Source of the DNA: Paenibacillus barcinonensis
Lineage (GTDB): Bacteria; Bacillota; Bacilli; Paenibacillales; Paenibacillaceae
Direction: 5' to 3'
Length of the DNA stretch: 64,000 nucleotides
Assembly (NCBI RefSeq): GCF_003217495.1
Contig: NZ_QJSW01000002.1
Span: forward strand, 358,296 to 422,295
Below the pieces are notes generated by a model, which saw only the letters and a list, made by a program, of their open reading frames with translations, had not been told where the DNA came from and did not search any database. Below are positions 16,263-24,266 of this stretch, in pieces. The position numbers and the translations under genes are program-made. The first letter of the stretch is position 1. Each line of letters opens with the position of its first letter.

Positions 16263-16795
16263 TACTCACTTTTCTTTTCATCTAAAAGCATATCTTCTTG
16301 TGTTACTGTAATTTCACTTCCATCATCAAACGTATACACATATTGAATGCCAACCTTTTTGATGTTTTCTTTCCACCGATCCTCTTCTTCTCGCTCTCTT
16401 CTTTTCCTATCTATCTTGGATAAGAAGAAAGCAGAAACCATATGTATTACAACAAATAATATTGACCACGCCATTATGCTTAATATTAATCCATCAAACA
16501 TACCTTTATTGTACACAATTCTTCCATACTGTATCACCAACATAAACAACCATGCTGAAAAGTTGTACAATAATGAGGCTCTTACGAGTACTTTTTCTTC
16601 GGTAGCTGAATAGCCAACTATCGCACCCAGTATAGCGGTTACGCATAAGCTAAGCATCATACCAAAACTAGCCTTCTCAGTTGTGTAAAAGTTACCTTTA
16701 TGCTCGACAGGTTGACTAATATCAGAGAATAGCACAAATGAAAGAATGGTCAAAGCCAATATTCCGACCCTAATAATTACTCTATCTATTCGAAT
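16262..16795 (-). CDS. Four-helix membrane protein, possible non-AUG start
   Basis: About 178 residues. Hydrophobic segments: the first helix (ILALTILSFVLFSD), MMLSLCVTAILGAIVGY, LYNFSAWLFMLVIQYG, and LILSIMAWSILFVVIHMVSAFFL. A charged cytosolic tail follows (KIDRKRREREEEDRWKENIKK) and ends in a short beta-strand domain (YVYTFDDGSEITVTQ). A very strong purine-rich ribosome site (GGAGGGAGGAAGGA, near 16801-16814) has no ATG, GTG or TTG after it. The first sense codon is ATT at 16795, giving IRIDRVIIRVGILALTIL. The alternative TTG at 16759 cuts into the first helix and has a weak site. Function unknown; cargo of the phage island. Confidence 0.7.
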   Translation of the reverse strand: MRIDRVIIRVGILALTILSFVLFSDISQPVEHKGNFYTTEKASFGMMLSLCVTAILGAIVGYSATEEKVLVRASLLYNFSAWLFMLVIQYGRIVYNKGMFDGLILSIMAWSILFVVIHMVSAFFLSKIDRKRREREEEDRWKENIKKVGIQYVYTFDDGSEITVTQEDMLLDEKKSE

Positions 16796-16890
16796 TTATC
16801 CTTCCTCCCTCCTTTTTCTTATACAGGGGCTATAATCTTTATCGGGTTATTCAAACTCCAATTGTATAGTGATATTCCCATGAAAGCATA

Positions 16891-16907
16891 CTTTTACCTA
16901 GTAAAAG
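16891..16907. promoter_or_regulatory. Inverted repeat, possible operator
   Basis: CTTTTAC-CTA-GTAAAAG, a seven-base-arm palindrome in the intergenic region between the divergent membrane gene and the toxin-like pair. A related half-site (GGTAAAAG) recurs near 16954. The rest of this ~340-base gap holds the promoter below and an ~125-base leader. I see no gene in it. Confidence 0.4.
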
Positions 16908-16974
16908 TTCGTTTAACTCCTCTTATTGCACTTCGTATAGGTAAATTATAGTTGGTAAAAGTGTCGCATCTACA

Positions 16975-17004
16975 TTGTATATGTTATATGAAATATGCTA
17001 TATT
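16975..17004 (+). promoter_or_regulatory. Promoter of the toxin-like gene pair
   Basis: TTGTAT (16975-16980), 18-base spacer ending in TGC, TATATT (16999-17004), an extended -10 layout. Transcription would begin about 120 bases before the first start codon. Confidence 0.55.
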
Positions 17005-17132
17005 GAATGGAAGCTAGTACTTTATTCAGCTTTCGCAAGTTAAGAATTTCCACTGTTCTGTTGGGCGATGTGTATATTCTGATTTTCAGGGTATATACTT
17101 TAACAACTAAGAATTTCGTGGAGGTGTGTAAT

Positions 17133-17321
17133 ATGTGTGAGGAGGAAAATAAGATGTCTACAATTCAAAAGGACAAAAAGGTAACAAATAAAAATTCGGC
17201 TGGTATTAGTGTGGGCTTTCTTAAAACCGCTAAAAGATTGCCAAGTAAAAATGGCAAAGTCACTTTAGATCGTAATAATCCAGACCATAAGGCTTGGGCT
17301 GAAGGATATGAGAATGACTGA
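17133..17321 (+). CDS. Small protein paired with PemK/MazF-like gene (candidate antitoxin)
   Basis: 62 residues from the ATG at 17133 (GGAGG eight bases upstream); a second ATG at 17154 also has a good AGGAGG site. The sequence is Lys/Asn/Asp-rich and hydrophilic, with GISVGFLKTAKRLPS and NPDHKAWAEGYEND; no DNA-binding fold is obvious. The stop overlaps the next start (TGATG), as in coupled antitoxin-toxin pairs. The antitoxin role is inference from position and size only. Confidence 0.65.
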   Translation: MCEEENKMSTIQKDKKVTNKNSAGISVGFLKTAKRLPSKNGKVTLDRNNPDHKAWAEGYEND

Positions 17322-17749
17322 TGCTAATTATACCAAAAGACATTTACAATATTTATAGAGAATTTGTTGATATTCCAACCGAAGGTAAGCATAGACCCAA
17401 TCTGGTTGTCCATATAGACGATGACGATATCTATTGCTTGCCTATTACTAGTTCTTCTCCTAATGATCCCCCGAAACATCTAAATGACCTTTGGAAATTG
17501 CACATCGATAAATGGCAAAGCGTCCCCCTGTCAAATGAATCATGGGTAATTATTAATCAGTTAAAAGTTATAAGTAAAAGTAGCGTAACTAGAGACGATT
17601 ATTTAGGTGTTCTCCATGAAGATGACTGGAATAACGTTGTTCTAAAATCTGAGGAATTTGAGTACTATGACTCAAAAGAACAAAGAAGAAAGCAAAAAAG
17701 ATCTCAAAATTCATCAAAAAGAAAAAATGCGATAAGAAATAAAACTTAA
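17321..17749 (+). CDS. PemK/MazF-like protein (toxin family)
   Basis: 142 residues. The core fits the PemK/MazF barrel: HRPNLVVHIDDDDIYCLPITSSSP for the beta-sheet with the R-P-N-L-V-V motif, then SWVIINQLKVISKSSV, corresponding to the family's S-x-V-x-x-D/N-Q-L-R-T-I-x-K-S-R stretch, and a basic C-terminal tail (KEQRRKQKRSQNSSKRK). MazF enzymes are sequence-specific RNases. Here the usual N-terminal R-G-D-I-x start is replaced by IPKDIYNIYREF, so activity is uncertain. It overlaps the small upstream gene by one base and is followed by its own terminator. It may stabilise the prophage or defend the host against other phages. Confidence 0.7.
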   Translation: MLIIPKDIYNIYREFVDIPTEGKHRPNLVVHIDDDDIYCLPITSSSPNDPPKHLNDLWKLHIDKWQSVPLSNESWVIINQLKVISKSSVTRDDYLGVLHEDDWNNVVLKSEEFEYYDSKEQRRKQKRSQNSSKRKNAIRNKT

Positions 17750-17778
17750 AATACCGATTTTACATAGAAATTAGCTAC

Positions 17779-17808
17779 CAAAAAGCCTTATAAATAGGGC
17801 TTTTTTAT
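17779..17808 (+). terminator. Terminator after toxin-like pair
   Basis: AAAAGCC pairs with GGGCTTTT around an A/T loop, followed by T-run. It isolates the island from the distal-tail gene that follows. Confidence 0.75.
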
Positions 17809-17839
17809 TTGTCCAAATTTTATATTGGAGGTGATTTGG

Positions 17840-18445
17840 ATTACAATACGTGACTCCCTCTACTTTTCTTTTGCTGGTGAAACATCTGTTAAGCATGGGC
17901 TCATCAACGTCAATATAAACAGTGGCATGCAAGAAGAGATATTCTTTCCTTCTAGAGAAATAGTTGAGGAAAAAGTTAAAGGTAACGACAAACCATATTT
18001 TATGAGGACTGAAACTGAGCCACTAAAGTTTTCGGTCTCTTTTGCATTTGAAGAAACTTGGAACACAGCAAAAATCCGAGAAGTTGCCCAGTGGTTGACT
18101 CAGCATGATTATTATCAAGAACTGTATTTTACTAATGATCTTGCAATAGGCGCTGAACGCATTTTCTATGCCATGGTTGTCGATGATTCTACACTCGTAC
18201 ACAATTGTCTTAAGCAAGGATATATCAACTTGACCTTTCGCTGCGATTCTCCCTACTCATACTCTCCTATCATGACTTCTCGTGTTTACAAGTGGAATTA
18301 CACTCCAATGGAGATCAAGAAGAATACATACTCAACTGGAACACATCAATCAACAATAACTAATCCACAAGGAAATTTAATACTTAATCCAGCAAGGCCA
18401 AAATGGTCTGATTTTGAGGCTGGTACTAAATGGTCAGATATTTAA
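17840..18445 (+). CDS. Distal tail protein (Dit, siphovirus tail component)
   Basis: About 202 residues. MTIRDSLYFSFAGETSVKHGLINVNI, the GMQEEIFFPSREIVEEKV stretch and KFSVSFAFEETW are typical of the Sipho_tail/Dit N-terminal ring domain. CDSPYSYSP marks the end of that domain, after which only a short tail remains; the galectin-like C-terminal domain seems to be in the gene after next. The ribosome site GGAGGTGAT overlaps the only TTG and GTG in frame, so translation most likely begins at the ATT at 17840. Dit normally precedes the tail-tip gene; here it follows the tail tip and a 4-kb island. Confidence 0.8.
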   Translation: MTIRDSLYFSFAGETSVKHGLINVNINSGMQEEIFFPSREIVEEKVKGNDKPYFMRTETEPLKFSVSFAFEETWNTAKIREVAQWLTQHDYYQELYFTNDLAIGAERIFYAMVVDDSTLVHNCLKQGYINLTFRCDSPYSYSPIMTSRVYKWNYTPMEIKKNTYSTGTHQSTITNPQGNLILNPARPKWSDFEAGTKWSDI

Positions 18446-18460
18446 AGAAAGGAGAATCAA

Positions 18461-19096
18461 ATGTCTACTGAATCAAATAAACTTAAGCTCAAGATACCCT
18501 CCTTTACAGATGAAATTGAAAATACCATCAGAGAACTTGGCGATAATTTCAATCTACTTGATCTCATATCAGATGATTATGTATCTGCTACCCCTACTAA
18601 TGGAGATTACATAAGAACTAGGCGTTTATACAATAGCGCTCCAGTATACGAAGGTTACGTTGGTTGGGTAAATGTACGAACAGGTAAAGCAGCTCCATTT
18701 TGGCAAAGACTTAAGAGCTATACTGTTGGCGATTACATTATACCTAGAGTTGATAATGGTCATGTCTTTATTTGTGTCCAGTCAGGAACATCAGGTTACA
18801 CGGAACCTGTCTTCCCTGTGTCTACTGATGCACAATTTAACGATACTCGATTAGCAAGTACATGGGCAGCGACTACACAATATAAGCTCAATGACATAGT
18901 GTTACCCACAGTTGATAATGGTCGATTTTACATATGTATTCAAGCAGGAGAATCTGGAAACACAGAACCACCTTGGCAAACCGTTGATGGTGCTACCACT
19001 TATGATAAGAATGCTTCATGGGCTACTTATAGAGTAACGAGGTGGAAAGAAGCTGGAAGTGCAGCATTATTCTATCCATTTGGTAAGATTGGTTAG
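18461..19096 (+). CDS. Tail/baseplate protein with two tandem carbohydrate-binding-like repeats
   Basis: 211 residues, good site (AAAGGAG). The N-terminus IPSFTDEIENTIRELGDNFNLLD resembles short phage tail connectors. Two copies of a ~50-residue unit follow: YTVGDYIIPRVDNGHVFICVQSG..GYTEPVFP and YKLNDIVLPTVDNGRFYICIQAG..GNTEPPW, each ending near a Trp-Ala. This G-D/N-x-V/I-P...F-I-C-x-Q-x-G-x-S/T-G-x-T-E-P pattern is common in phage tail proteins and resembles chitin-binding modules. It probably contacts cell-surface sugars. Eight bases separate it from the next gene. Confidence 0.75.
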   Translation: MSTESNKLKLKIPSFTDEIENTIRELGDNFNLLDLISDDYVSATPTNGDYIRTRRLYNSAPVYEGYVGWVNVRTGKAAPFWQRLKSYTVGDYIIPRVDNGHVFICVQSGTSGYTEPVFPVSTDAQFNDTRLASTWAATTQYKLNDIVLPTVDNGRFYICIQAGESGNTEPPWQTVDGATTYDKNASWATYRVTRWKEAGSAALFYPFGKIG

Positions 19097-19104
19097 GTGA
19101 TGAT

Positions 19105-19743
19105 ATGACTACATGGCAATCAATTATCAATCTTAAAGGTAACTATACTTCTGAACCTATACCAATCCCAATTAGCGCAGATGGTGTGTTGAGTAAAGTG
19201 TCATGGGAATCAGTTGAGTCAATTGGCTCTAAAATTGTTGTTCAAACTCGCTTTACTCGTGACAATCTCAACTGGTCAGAGTGGCAGAATTGTATCAATG
19301 GCGCTCATATCCCAGATGTTGTTGAGGATGTGGGATTCTATAATGTCAGTATCATGTTTCGGATTTTGTTCATGAGAAATACTTACGATGAAATACCTGA
19401 ATTTAGGGACATAACTTTTTACTTTGAACCAATCTTATTGTTTGACAATAAGGGAGATAAAAGTTGTTCCCCTGAAATATGGATAACCAAACAAGGTAAC
19501 GGTGATTTCAGTATAATCAACACTTCTCACAACAATGAAGAGTTTAAGTTTAAAAGTCTCATTCATGGTGAAACAGTGTTTGTTGACAATGAGAATCAGG
19601 ACATTGAAACATCTTTAGCGGTCACGTATCGTTATAAAGATTTCAATAACAACTATCTGTCGTTCCCTGTTGGCAAGAACATACTAAGGGTAACTGGTGA
19701 TGCAGATATTAAATTCAGATATCAATTCACACTATTACAATAG
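19105..19743 (+). CDS. Tail protein with Dit-like C-terminal (galectin-like) domain
   Basis: 212 residues. The N-terminal half (SKVSWESVESIGSKIVVQTRFTRDNLNWSEW) looks like a small beta-sandwich. The C-terminal half, GETVFVDNENQDIETS...NNYLSFPVGKNILRVTGDADIKFRYQFTLL, has the spacing of the galectin-like domain at the end of Dit proteins (V-D-N...L-x-F/L-P-x-G-x-N-x-x-x-V-T-G). I infer that the distal-tail function is divided between this gene and the one two positions upstream. Nine bases before the next start. Confidence 0.65.
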   Translation: MTTWQSIINLKGNYTSEPIPIPISADGVLSKVSWESVESIGSKIVVQTRFTRDNLNWSEWQNCINGAHIPDVVEDVGFYNVSIMFRILFMRNTYDEIPEFRDITFYFEPILLFDNKGDKSCSPEIWITKQGNGDFSIINTSHNNEEFKFKSLIHGETVFVDNENQDIETSLAVTYRYKDFNNNYLSFPVGKNILRVTGDADIKFRYQFTLLQ

Positions 19744-19751
19744 GAGGCTAT

Positions 19752-20225
19752 ATGACCGGAGTAGCATATAAAGGATCAACACTTCAAGAATCAAATAAAA
19801 GTGGTCACGTGTCATATGTTGAGAGATATCAGAGTGGAACTGAATGTTCATCTTGGGATCAATTCGGCAACTGTACGGGTTATAGTCCTGTTTATAGTAC
19901 GACAACTCACACAACTGGTGCAAAGATTACAGGTACAGTCAATTCAACATCTACTGTTTATGTCAACGGACAACCAATAGCTTCGGTATCATCACCCACA
20001 CAAGAACAATGGGTAGCAGACCCATCTCCCTCCCCTAAGCTTGGCGGTTCAATTATTTCAATTAGTCCCGGTACATCTGGTTCAGGATCGGGTCAGGTTT
20101 CAACAGGAAGCTCAACTGTTTTTGTGGGTGGTAAAGCAGTATCGAGTATCACCAAAAACGTGACAACGCATCTAAGCACGACAACACCAATTACCTCTGG
20201 CAGCAGCAATGTATTCGTCAACTAA
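19752..20225 (+). CDS. PAAR-like spike protein
   Basis: 157 residues rich in Ser, Thr and Gly. Three copies of a PAAR-type strand occur: STVYVNGQPIASVSS, STVFVGGKAVSSITK and SSNVFVN. They are separated by glycine/serine-rich turns such as GGSIISISPGTSGSGSGQ. PAAR folds cap membrane-piercing spikes of contractile tails and some siphophage tips. Two Cys flank WDQFGN in the N-terminal loop and might bind a metal. It lies directly between Dit-like and BppU-like genes, consistent with a tip position. Confidence 0.65.
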   Translation: MTGVAYKGSTLQESNKSGHVSYVERYQSGTECSSWDQFGNCTGYSPVYSTTTHTTGAKITGTVNSTSTVYVNGQPIASVSSPTQEQWVADPSPSPKLGGSIISISPGTSGSGSGQVSTGSSTVFVGGKAVSSITKNVTTHLSTTTPITSGSSNVFVN

Positions 20226-20237
20226 GGAGGTGAACAA

Positions 20238-21392
20238 TTGCCGGATTTAAGTACATATCTACAATATAATGACCCCGTAACAATTATCTCCCGTAGCGGT
20301 ACTCCACAAGATCCATTCATTGATCGTGCCGACTCTCTTCCTGTTATCAATGGAATCCTAACTCTTCTTGAACTACCCTCTTCTACTGATAAAGTTAACA
20401 TTGCTGGATTCGTTGAAATTGATCAAGATGTCTTTGAGAATCGACCATATCTTAATGAACATGAATTTCTAGTTCACTATGGCATGGGTGTAATTCAGTT
20501 CCATCAGTCTCAAGAAGGAACCGCACATCTATGCAGGTACAAAGGTAGAGGATTAATTATGTATCCTGCATCACGTATCTATGCAATGGTGAGTCGTAAT
20601 CCAGACGTGGTGGTTACATTGCAGGATTATATTGATCAAATCCAAGCGAAGATTAATGAGAATCAAATTGCATTGGGTAAGATCGAAGATGCCATTAGAC
20701 AGTCTCAAGCCCAGACAGAACTATCAAAGTTGGCTACCGATAAGGCTAATTTAGCTGCTGAAGATGCAACACAGTCAGCAATTAAAGCAAAGGATGCCTA
20801 CAATACTACCCGTCTCGTTTACAAAGAACCTGTTCAGGACTTAGCAGAATTGAGATTAAAATATCCATTGCCTGAAATTGGTTGGACAGCTCAAACATAT
20901 AAAGATGGCAAACGATATCGATATGACGGTAATAACTGGATTGAAATTGATGTATTTGGGTCAAACCTTCAACCTGTTAATGAGTTTAAGGATGGATTGA
21001 TGAGTGTTGCAGAACATCTCAAGCTCAAAGATATGCCATTGGAATTGCAAGACAGAGTAATTGTATTATGTAAAGATTCATATGTATTTCAGGAACCCAT
21101 AGGAATTTTAGCACCCTTCCCTTTCAACGGTGAGCTAGTTGATGTTAAGGGTTTTTGTGGTGTCGCTGGAGAAACGGAAACAGAAATCGAGATTGAAAGA
21201 ACACGTAATTTTAATACATGGCTAAATGTGATGAGTTCGAATTTAAAATTCAACCCACAGAGTCACTACGATAACAGAACGGCAGTCATACAAACAAAGC
21301 AAGTTCAAGCAGGAGATATTTTTAGAATTAACATTAAGAAGTCTGGATTAAACCTTCAGAATCTTACAGTTCACTTAACAATTAGAACCTAA
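20238..21392 (+). CDS. Tail fibre / upper baseplate protein (BppU-like)
   Basis: 384 residues from a TTG after AAGGAGGTGA. The N-terminal domain (residues ~1-125, beta-rich, ending YAMVSRNPDVVVT) is followed by a trimeric coiled coil (LQDYIDQIQAKINENQIAL..AIRQSQAQTELSKLATDKANLAAEDATQSAIKAKDAY). A short linker then shows a YxxGKRYRYDGNNWIEI carrier motif, followed by a C-terminal beta-sandwich. This layout is seen in siphophage baseplate and fibre proteins. It likely links the tail tip to receptor-binding proteins. Confidence 0.7.
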   Translation: MPDLSTYLQYNDPVTIISRSGTPQDPFIDRADSLPVINGILTLLELPSSTDKVNIAGFVEIDQDVFENRPYLNEHEFLVHYGMGVIQFHQSQEGTAHLCRYKGRGLIMYPASRIYAMVSRNPDVVVTLQDYIDQIQAKINENQIALGKIEDAIRQSQAQTELSKLATDKANLAAEDATQSAIKAKDAYNTTRLVYKEPVQDLAELRLKYPLPEIGWTAQTYKDGKRYRYDGNNWIEIDVFGSNLQPVNEFKDGLMSVAEHLKLKDMPLELQDRVIVLCKDSYVFQEPIGILAPFPFNGELVDVKGFCGVAGETETEIEIERTRNFNTWLNVMSSNLKFNPQSHYDNRTAVIQTKQVQAGDIFRINIKKSGLNLQNLTVHLTIRT

Positions 21393-21418
21393 AACACATT
21401 ACAAAGGAGTTTTATCAT

Positions 21419-21961
21419 ATGGCTCAACCAATAGTAAGCTGGAGAAATTCGACTCACACACAGGAAATTACAGGTCCTTTTGATTACGGAGTAATTGACG
21501 CAGATGACAAGAGTCCCATTTATATTTTTAATGTTTGGAATAATTACAACGGAGCAACAGATGTCTCCAAGATGGAAGATTGCACAATCACTACTCGTGA
21601 TATGAGTGGTGGTACAGGAGATACGGTAGGTAATGAAGTCGAAGTAGTTAAGAATAACTGGTTCCACGTACAAGTAGACTCTCTTGGTGAAACAGATATT
21701 GATGAGGAAAGCTCTCGTGTAGGTAAAGACTTTTCTAAGCCCATTGGTACAACAGGAACAACAAAGAAAGATCATTCTGGAGCAAATTACACTACGCCTA
21801 TTAAACCGGGAGTTAAAGAAATTCTTGGAGTGAATAACAATGGTAACCCTGTTGACGCAGCGGGTAACTATGTAACTCTGTCTATTCAATGCGAAGTACC
21901 CCTAAATGCCAGCTCGGGACGACAACTGTTCAAGAAGAGAATCTCTTATCGTTTTGTATAA
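21419..21961 (+). CDS. Phage tail-associated protein, unknown family
   Basis: 180 residues, ATG after AAAGGAG. The sequence is beta-rich and polar (VSWRNSTHTQEITGPFDYGVIDADDKSPIYIFNVWNNYNG), and ends VTLSIQCEVPLNASSGRQLFKKRISYRFV. I do not recognise a named family. Position and a terminator directly after it suggest that it closes the tail-tip transcription unit before the receptor-binding block. Confidence 0.65.
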   Translation: MAQPIVSWRNSTHTQEITGPFDYGVIDADDKSPIYIFNVWNNYNGATDVSKMEDCTITTRDMSGGTGDTVGNEVEVVKNNWFHVQVDSLGETDIDEESSRVGKDFSKPIGTTGTTKKDHSGANYTTPIKPGVKEILGVNNNGNPVDAAGNYVTLSIQCEVPLNASSGRQLFKKRISYRFV

Positions 21962-21988
21962 TATTTCCAGTTAATAATGTAACCATTA

Positions 21989-22015
21989 GGGCAGAGCTAT
22001 CTCTGTCCTTTTTTT
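21989..22015 (+). terminator. Terminator before the fibre cluster
   Basis: GGGCAGAG pairs with CTCTGTCC around CTAT-type loop and is followed by seven T. Confidence 0.8.
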
Positions 22016-22037
22016 AATTTCTAAAGGAGGTTTAATT

Positions 22038-22649
22038 TTGATTCTAGGAAACAGACAATTCACTCGTTCACCTGTTCCTCAAAAATTTATGTGGGTAGCG
22101 GATTACTATGATGGCACAAATCTAGTTGAATACGATTTTCAGACAAAAAAGTCTAATGATTTCTACAGTATTGACAGAGAAAAACTAATCAGTTTTGGAA
22201 TTATTGGTCAAGGCTCACAGTTGTTTTATAACGTTGCCAATGGTGTGTTCAATATCAATCAAGATCGATTTTCAATCTCTTATATTGCCGAAGATGAAGA
22301 GTTCCCACTAACAGGTAGAGCGTATTTATATAATGATCACATTCAATTTAAGAATGGTTCATCTGATGCAAATTTAAATACACGAGCAAAAGAGGGGAAA
22401 TTTAAGAATAGCATCGACTGCTTTAACTTTGGCTACAAAAAATCAATGAATCTAAATGATGTAAATATAAATTATCAATGCGTATTCTCTCTTCCCGATG
22501 TTGAAATTCCTTATTTTCAAATTAAGATCACTTCTGATAAAGATTTGAACGGTCGACTGATTATTCGAAAAAATGGTCTAATTGTTGATGAAATTATTGC
22601 CCCACTAAAAGCAAATCATTCAGGCAATATCAACTGGGAGTTGAGATAA
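22038..22649 (+). CDS. Tail fibre-cluster protein, unknown
   Basis: 203 residues from a TTG six bases after AAAGGAGG. It opens with ILGNRQFTRSPVPQKFMWVADYYDG and is otherwise a polar beta-rich sequence ending KANHSGNINWELR. The stop is directly followed by the next gene's TTG. It is the first gene of a co-linear set of seven probable surface/receptor-binding proteins; no family recognised. Confidence 0.6.
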   Translation: MILGNRQFTRSPVPQKFMWVADYYDGTNLVEYDFQTKKSNDFYSIDREKLISFGIIGQGSQLFYNVANGVFNINQDRFSISYIAEDEEFPLTGRAYLYNDHIQFKNGSSDANLNTRAKEGKFKNSIDCFNFGYKKSMNLNDVNINYQCVFSLPDVEIPYFQIKITSDKDLNGRLIIRKNGLIVDEIIAPLKANHSGNINWELR

Positions 22650-23216
22650 TTGTCTACAAAAGAAATTGGATTACCTATAGATCTGACACTTGGAGTACAT
22701 AATGGCACTGAAATCAAAGAAGGAAAACTTCAACTTAAAGAAATTGCCATCGACTCTACTGGCAAATCTATATATGCTGCTAAGGGGACATGGGAGTCTT
22801 CAGTTATATCGATTGGTGATAAAGTAACTGCCTTTCAACGAGTGGTCAAAACTATGGTTGGCATTGGTTCAAATGTGGATTACAAGATTTTCACTAAGTC
22901 ATCCACGGACAATATTACATGGTCAGAATATACAGAGATTACATATCTCGATGGAAAAATTAACAGTCCAGTTGGTTTATATGCTCGAATTAAAATTGAA
23001 CTATCCTCTGCTTTGGTTCCAGCATTACTCACAGTGGATGAGTTTACTGATGGAAAATACAATACAGATTATGTTTCATCATCTGACGGGTCACTGAGAT
23101 TGAAACGAAATATAACTCTCTCCCCTACTGTATCAACGCATGAAGATGGATTTCTTTATCGCACAAAGTTTGGGAGAAGCAAATTAAGCAAGATTAATGG
23201 AATAACGTTTCAATGA
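22650..23216 (+). CDS. Tail fibre-cluster protein, unknown
   Basis: 188 residues from a TTG contiguous with the preceding stop, which implies coupled translation. A central beta-sandwich is suggested by TWESSVISIGDKVTAFQRVVKTMVGIGSNVDYKIFTKSSTDNITWSEYTEI, similar in pattern to the N-terminal half of the tail protein at 19105 (TRDNLNWSEW). Probably a baseplate or fibre adaptor. Confidence 0.6.
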   Translation: MSTKEIGLPIDLTLGVHNGTEIKEGKLQLKEIAIDSTGKSIYAAKGTWESSVISIGDKVTAFQRVVKTMVGIGSNVDYKIFTKSSTDNITWSEYTEITYLDGKINSPVGLYARIKIELSSALVPALLTVDEFTDGKYNTDYVSSSDGSLRLKRNITLSPTVSTHEDGFLYRTKFGRSKLSKINGITFQ

Positions 23217-23229
23217 TTGAGGTGATATC

Positions 23230-23490
23230 GTGGCTAATTATTCGCTAATTCAAGATTCAGTGAACTATAAAACATTTAAGAATAACACTTGGATTAATTT
23301 ATCAACGACATTGCCTCTTAAAAGTGTATTTATTTCAGATGGCATAGTTGATCTCAGTGTATTAAATCGTAGCAGTAAAGTTATTGTGCAGAATATGACC
23401 AACACTGGTGCGCTTGGTTCAGGCAAAGTTTTTAAATCAACGGTAAATTTAAAGAAATATATTGAGATCACTAATTTGTCTGTAAAATAA
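23230..23490 (+). CDS. Small tail protein sharing a C-terminal module with its neighbours
   Basis: 86 residues, GTG start after GAGGTGAT. SDGIVDLSVLNRSSK is followed by TGALGSGKVFKSTVNLKKYIEIT. The last ~25 residues recur in modified form at the ends of the next two genes (LGSSKTYEHSIDMSKL and LGSGKVFRQKIDTTKI), so this gene may be the stand-alone version of that module. Confidence 0.65.
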   Translation: MANYSLIQDSVNYKTFKNNTWINLSTTLPLKSVFISDGIVDLSVLNRSSKVIVQNMTNTGALGSGKVFKSTVNLKKYIEITNLSVK

Positions 23491-23518
23491 TGATTTCAAT
23501 TAGAAAGGAGATGGACAG

Positions 23519-24208
23519 ATGCTTAGTTTAATCCCCATTATGACATCCAATACAGCTCCATTAGGTGTAGCAAGTGCAAGCAGTGTCAGCAGTGCAAGTT
23601 ATTCAGCGTTCTATGCATTTGTTCCCGACAATGGAAACTGGCTTTCTTCAACAACTACAGGCTGGATTCGCTATCAGTTTCCCACCGCTACTGCAATTAA
23701 CAAATATAGTTTAATGCATTGGACTGCCGCTCTAAATGGAATGCCAAAGAGCTGGACATTCGAAGGCTCCAATGATGGAACGAATTGGAACATTCTAGAC
23801 ACAAGAACCAATCAAGACAATTGGCAGACTAAAGAGGAAAGAGTATACTCATTTTCAAATGTCACTCAATACCTTAACTACCGAGTGAACTGTTCCCTTA
23901 ATAACGGTGGAGCAAATCTGTCAATAGGCTATCTTGCTATGAATTATCAAGCGCCACCAGTCAGTAAAATCTTACTTTCATCCTTTAATGGGGTTTACTC
24001 ATTAAAGGATTCTTCTGCCTATAAGTTAAACACAGACAGTGAGAAAAACTTCATTAGTTATGGCGCAGACTCAACTTCAAGTTTCAATGGCTACTTAACA
24101 AAAATGAAAGACATAAAAAACACAAGCACTGCTCTTGGTTCAAGCAAAACCTACGAGCACTCAATTGATATGTCAAAACTCCGAGTGGATAAAATTGTAT
24201 TAGGCTAA
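23519..24208 (+). CDS. Discoidin (F5/8 type C)-domain tail protein
   Basis: 229 residues, ATG after AAAGGAG. Residues ~10-145 form an F5/8 type C fold: GVASASSVSSASYSAFYAF..WLSSTTTGWIRYQFPTATAINKYSLMHWTA...PKSWTFEGSNDGTNWNILDTRTNQ. Such domains bind sugars or phospholipids, here presumably host surface polymers. The C-terminal part (FISYGADSTSSFNGYL...LGSSKTYEHSIDMSKLRVDKI) is the shared module of this cluster. Confidence 0.8.
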   Translation: MLSLIPIMTSNTAPLGVASASSVSSASYSAFYAFVPDNGNWLSSTTTGWIRYQFPTATAINKYSLMHWTAALNGMPKSWTFEGSNDGTNWNILDTRTNQDNWQTKEERVYSFSNVTQYLNYRVNCSLNNGGANLSIGYLAMNYQAPPVSKILLSSFNGVYSLKDSSAYKLNTDSEKNFISYGADSTSSFNGYLTKMKDIKNTSTALGSSKTYEHSIDMSKLRVDKIVLG

Positions 24209-24266
24209 ATTTATGAGGAGCACATCTATATGGTGTGTGCTATTTGTTTTGAAAGGAGATGGTTGA

